A stretch of 64,000 bases of DNA from Ophiocordyceps camponoti-saundersi (nom. inval.) (Eukaryota; Ascomycota; Sordariomycetes; Hypocreales; Ophiocordycipitaceae). Below the pieces are notes generated by a model that was given only the letters and a program-made list of their open reading frames with translations, was not told where the DNA came from and did no database searches. The stretch lies in contig PDHQ01000067.1 of assembly GCA_003339415.1 (NCBI GenBank), forward strand, positions 95,437 through 159,436, in the 5' to 3' direction. Positions 59,392 to 64,000 of the stretch are shown here, piece after piece (position 1 is the first letter of the stretch; each line of letters opens with the position of its first letter). The position numbers and the translations under genes were made by a program.

Positions 59392-62300
59392 GATATTAGT
59401 AAGGTCCTAAGACCTAAGTACTATAGCGGGAAAGATAACGATTTATAAGCGTTTTTAACTAATATTAAAGCTTATTTTAGGCTCTATTCTTCCGCCTTTT
59501 ATAACGAACCTATAAAGGTAATTTATACTTCTACTTACTTAGAAGGTATAGCTTTAGACTAGTTCGAACCTATACTAAGGAATTATTTAGGACTTACGGA
59601 TAATCGAGAAGAAGAAACGGAGCTTATTTTTACTAGCTTCGATTAATTCGAAGAAAAACTACGGGAAGTTTTCAGCTAGTAAGATAAAGTAAGAACTGCA
59701 GAGTATAAATTATGAACCTTACGGCAAAAAGGGGCTACTTCTAGCTACGCTACTAAATTTAGATAAATAACTAGTAAGTTAGATTAGGAAAACGAAGCCC
59801 TTATAGCTATTTTTTACGAAGGACTAAAAGAAGAAGTTAAAAACGAATTATATAAGTAAGATAGACCTAAAGAACTATCTACTTATATAGCTTCTGCTAT
59901 TAAAATCGACGATCGACTCTTCGAAAGGAAGTAGTAAAAATAAGGAAGTAAAAATACCTCTTCTTATATTAATAAAGGTAATAAAAAATATAAGAAAAAT
60001 TACGCTAACCGAGGAGACCTTATAGATTTAGATATAGTATCCTCGAAGCCTATTATCTACTTTTTCTATAATAAAGAAAGCTATATTTTAAAAAACTACT
60101 TTAAAAAATAAGGAAAAGGAAAAAAAATAGGAAAAACCTCTTCTACGAATAGTAAGATAATTAACGTTATTTCTTCCTACCTAGCTACTAATTATAATAC
60201 GCTAGGCCTAAATAGGAAAGAACGGAGTACTATTCGTAATATAAAATTTAAACTGCTAATAAAAGAAGATAACTTAAACCGAGAGGAATACGAATTCCGA
60301 GAAGAACTAAGATAGTAATATAACCCGGAACTTATAGCCGATACGCTATTCCTAGACGGCTAGAATACGGTTAGGAATACGAAGAAGCCTTTAGAGCTTA
60401 TAAGCCCTTTAGAAGCTAGTACGGAATTCGATTCCGGAGGAGAATTTTACCCGCCGGGTAAAAATAACCTTTTTAAAATATATAAGTAGGTTACGGAAGA
60501 ATAGTTTAAAGATAGAAAAGAAGGAATTTAAGGAATTCCTTACTATTCTAACTTACCTAGCTTATATAGCCCTTCGGAAAACTCGATTTCTACCCTTAGT
60601 CTTAACGACTATATTAATAACCTTAATAGAATAAGGGAAAACTACGAACCTATCTTAGAAGATAACCTTATTCTGGAAGATAAAATTAAGAAGGAAGAAG
60701 AAGAATTACCCCTTCTTACGGTAAAATACCTTTATACTATCGAAACTAATAGTAAAAAAGAAAACGAAAAAATATAGTATTTTATTAAAATAAAGGAATT
60801 AATTCTAAAGGAATTCGAAGATTAGAAAAATAACGATTACTTTCCTTATAACGAATTATTTTAGCACTTAAGGTACCTAGAAGAATTCTTCGATAAGTAT
60901 AAGTAAGCGTACTATAATCTTAGCTAGTAATTTTACTACGATAAGGACTACGATTTTCACTTATAGGAAAAATAGAACGTTAATTATTACCCGTCCTTAC
61001 TAACCTTTTATAAGGAAGCTAGCTTTATTAACGAAAGGTTTTTTATTAAAGAAATAGAATTCCTTCTTAATAGGGAAACTAATTATAAGATTCTTAAGGA
61101 AAATAAGGGAAATAATTACGATTTTTAACCCCGAATTCTTAGTATCGAATTAGATACGATTTAGGCTATACTTACCTCTATAAAAGAATTATTAACTAAA
61201 GGACTTATCGGAAGCGAATCCCCTACCGAGGAAAATAGTCCCGGAAGGTAGGATTTCTTAACGTAGCCTAAGGAATTTAAAGAAAACCTTAAGGGAAAAG
61301 GGAAAGCCTCTATTTAAGAAGGGTAAATAGAGGTATAACTAATAAGAATAAGGATTTTAGTAAGGATTTAGGAACGGAAAGGCGTTATTATTATCTTAAC
61401 TATCCTAAATTATAAAGTATTAATACTATTACTATTAAAACTAATAGTACTAAAATCCCTATTTTTAGACTAACTTTTACTTTAAGATATAAAGGAAAAG
61501 AAGTAATTACTTTTATAGATAGCGGAGCCGCTAGTAATTATATTTTACCTATAGCTATAAAATATCTAAATTTAAGCTATATAAAAAAGAAAACGCCTAG
61601 TATAATAAAAAACGCCGAAGGATTTAATTTTTAGTTTAATAAGGGAATAATTTTATACGAAACTAATTACTTTAAATTTAAAATAGGACCTTATACTTTT
61701 ACTAATACCTTTAATATTTTTAAATAGTAGAATACGATATAATATTAAGTTATCCTTTTCTTTATAAATATAATCCGCAAATTAACTAGAAAACCGGCTA
61801 AGTTAAATTTATAGATAATTATTTAATATCTAGTGCTTCTAATAGTAATACTAGTAAAAATAATCGAACGGATTCTAGAAGGAAAAATAAACCGAGAAGG
61901 TATAATTATAATAACGGTAAGAAGCCTTATTATAAAATTTCTAGAAGTATTAATAGAAATAAGTTAAGCGTAAAAAATAAGTAATCTAGATCTATAAAAA
62001 ACGATTACTATAAGAATAGACGATCGAATATAAATAATTATAATAAAAGTCGACCTTATTATAATTATACGAATAGAAAAGAAAATACTAGGTTTAATAA
62101 CGCCTTAGGAAATCTTTATAAAGGATTTAGCTCGAGAAATTTTAAAGAGGCGAGAAGCCCGAATAACGAGAATAGTTTAATTAAAGGAATTAAAGAAAGG
62201 AAAAACTTCTTTAATAATAATCAGAAATTTACTATAAGAAATAAATATAATTATTATAAGTAAGAACCTTATAATAAAGCTAAAAGTAATAAAATCTATA

Positions 62301-64000
62301 GTAAAATACCTTATACTATTACTATATTAGCTGCTATTTTTAGCGTAGATTATAAAGAAGAAATAGCTTCTTATTCTAAAGAAAAATTAAAACGCTATAA
62401 ATTAATACCTAAAGAAATTCTAGAAGAATTCTTAGATATATTTAAAGAACCCCTAGATAATACCTTACCTAAAAGAAGCCTATAAGATCACGAAATTAAA
62501 TTAAAGCCTAATTCGGAACCGCGATTTACACGAATTTATAATAGTAACGAAAAATAACTATAAGTATTAAAGGAATATCTAGAAGAATAAATTAAAAAGG
62601 GATATATAAGACCTTCTAAAAGCCCTTATAGAGCTCCCGTTACCTTTACTAATAAATCGGGCGAAGAAAAAGATAAATTAAGGCCCGTAATCGACTATCG
62701 AAAATTAAATAATAATACTATTAAAGATAGAACGCCGATACCCTTAATTATAGAACTAAAAGATAGATTAAGCTAGAAATAGTATTTTACTAAGTTAGAT
62801 TTAAAACTAGCTTATTACTAAATATAAATAGCGGAAGGAGACGAATATAAAATAGCCTTCGGAACTAGATACGGAAGCTACGAATACTTAGTATTACCTT
62901 TAGGACTATATAATAGCCCCGCTACCTTTTAAAAATATATAAATTATATTCTAAGAGATTATTTAGATATATTTACTATAGCTTATTTAGACGATATTAT
63001 TATATTTTTAGATACCTTAGAAGAATATAAAATTTACTTAAAAAAGGTATTAGAAGCCTTACGGAAAGCCGAATTATATATTAATTTTAAGAAATATAAA
63101 TTCTTTTCTAAAGAAGTTAAATTTCTAGGCACTATTATAACCCCTTATAATATTAAAATAAACCCTAGCAAATTAGAACCTTTAAAGGACTAGCCTATAC
63201 CTAAATCGATTAAAAATATATAGCAATTTATAGGATACTATAATTATTATAGAAGGTTTATTAAAAACTTTTCTAATATAATTATTCCTATATTAATAGT
63301 AATAAAATTAGCTAAAAAAGAACCTTTTAAATAGACCGAAGAAGCTAATATAGCTTTTAATTCCCTTAAAGAAAAGCTAATCTTAGTACCTATATTAATA
63401 GCTTATAATTCGAAATAGCTTTTAATTTTAGAAACCGACGCTTCTAATTACGCTATAGGAGCCTAATTAAGCTAGGAACATAATACTATATTATACCCTA
63501 TAGCTTTCTATTCTAAAAAGCTAGTAGATTCGGAAATTAACTATCCTATCTACGATAAAGAATTTTTAGCTATTATTAAAGTAATTAAAGAATTTAAGCA
63601 CTATATATTAGGAAACGAATTTAAATTAAGGATTTATACCGATTATAAAAATATAAGCTATTTTAGTATAAGTTAAACCTTAAATAGCCGATAAATTAAG
63701 TAAGCTAAATTCCTTATAAATTATAATTACGAAATTATATATAAAAAAGGAAGTGAGAATAAAAGAGCCGATATTATTAGTAGAAGACCTGATTTAGATA
63801 CCGGTATAATACCTATAACGACTAATTTCCTTAAAATAAATAACGAAGGAAATTTAGAATAAAATACCTTAAACGCTATATTTAAGGTAGAAGCCGATAA
63901 TTCTATATTAAAATAAATAAAAGAAGCCTATAAAGATACTAATTTTAAGGATTATAAAGATATTAAGTAGATAGATAACTTAGCTTATTTAAAAGAGAAG
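59392..64000 (+). pseudogene. Ty3/Gypsy Gag-Pol, partial (runs off the window)
   Basis: The least decayed coding region here. Gag begins about 59392 (block YSGKDNDL-AFLTNIKAYF, then YTSTYLEGIALD) and ends with a knuckle at 60058-60099 of exact spacing C-x2-C-x4-H-x4-C, with ligands now Tyr. Protease has intact DSGA at 61518-61529. RT reads DYRKLNNNTIKDRTPIP (about 62691-62745) and intact YLDD at 62984-62995. RNase H has TDAS (63434-63445), then IYDKEFLAIIK and RADII-RRPDLDTG (63760-63805). Integrase lies beyond 64000. Between knuckle and protease, 60100-61500 is acidic, low-complexity linker. Stops are TAA/TAG, with one TGA near 59713. Some CA/TG persist, suggesting a later or milder round of RIP. 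It may be a chromovirus; the integrase end needed to decide is missing. Confidence 0.9.

Noticed and set aside
1..64000. CRISPR arrays, rRNA genes or bacterial operons
   Set aside because: The direct repeats seen are LTRs or short AT-rich tandems without regular spacers, no rRNA signature is visible, and the composition and element types are those of a fungal RIPed region.

Overview
The window reads as one AT-rich, gene-free block of transposon graveyard from a filamentous ascomycete (Pezizomycotina); genus and species cannot be fixed from it. The main clue is repeat-induced point mutation (RIP). The dinucleotides CA and TG are almost absent over tens of kilobases and TA is in great excess, yet CG, CC and CT remain. 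Every recognisable coding frame is broken by TAA/TAG at former Gln and Trp codons, Cys and His codons have become Tyr, and ATG starts have become ATA. I see no intact protein gene. Strand and order statements below come from reading degenerate frames and comparing copies by eye, so coding borders are approximate. LTR borders supported by paired LTRs or target duplications are exact to a few bases.

Layout. 1-3149 is the 3' part of a Ty3/Gypsy element (family A, copy 1, + strand), which carries a 311-bp un-RIPed insertion and lies inside a Ty1/Copia element of a second family (Y, copy 1, to 9939). 10353-22338 is a short gag-only LTR element (family X). It is split by a complete 10.2-kb family A element on the minus strand (10521-20727; gag, protease, RT, integrase and an extra downstream ORF). 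22344-24455 holds an unidentified degenerate ORF (family F). 24460-31455 is a second, inverted Y copy. 31456-34894 is unassigned sequence plus an LTR-like repeat (R1) and a short repeat (R2).

34895-52976 is a nested pile built on an old family A copy (D). D was hit by another family A copy (C), by a Tad-like LINE (E, 36080-43079, minus) that itself received a second X copy and a solo family A LTR, by a complete Copia element (44842-50159), and by a 1.87-kb non-LTR type insertion (50198-52064). 52977-55465 is a second F-type degenerate ORF. 55466-58085 holds R1 and R2 copies in inverted arrangement, one of them split by a tRNA-headed SINE (56924-57517). 59392-64000 is the Gag-Pol of a further Ty3/Gypsy element, the best preserved here and cut by the window end.

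The most interesting point is a SINE-LINE pair. The last ~100 bases of the SINE match the 3' end of LINE E, which suggests the SINE moved with E's machinery. The window also offers a natural test of the RIP length limit: inserts of 197 and 311 bp escaped mutation, while the 594-bp SINE did not. The gag-only X family and the extra ORF of family A also merit follow-up.
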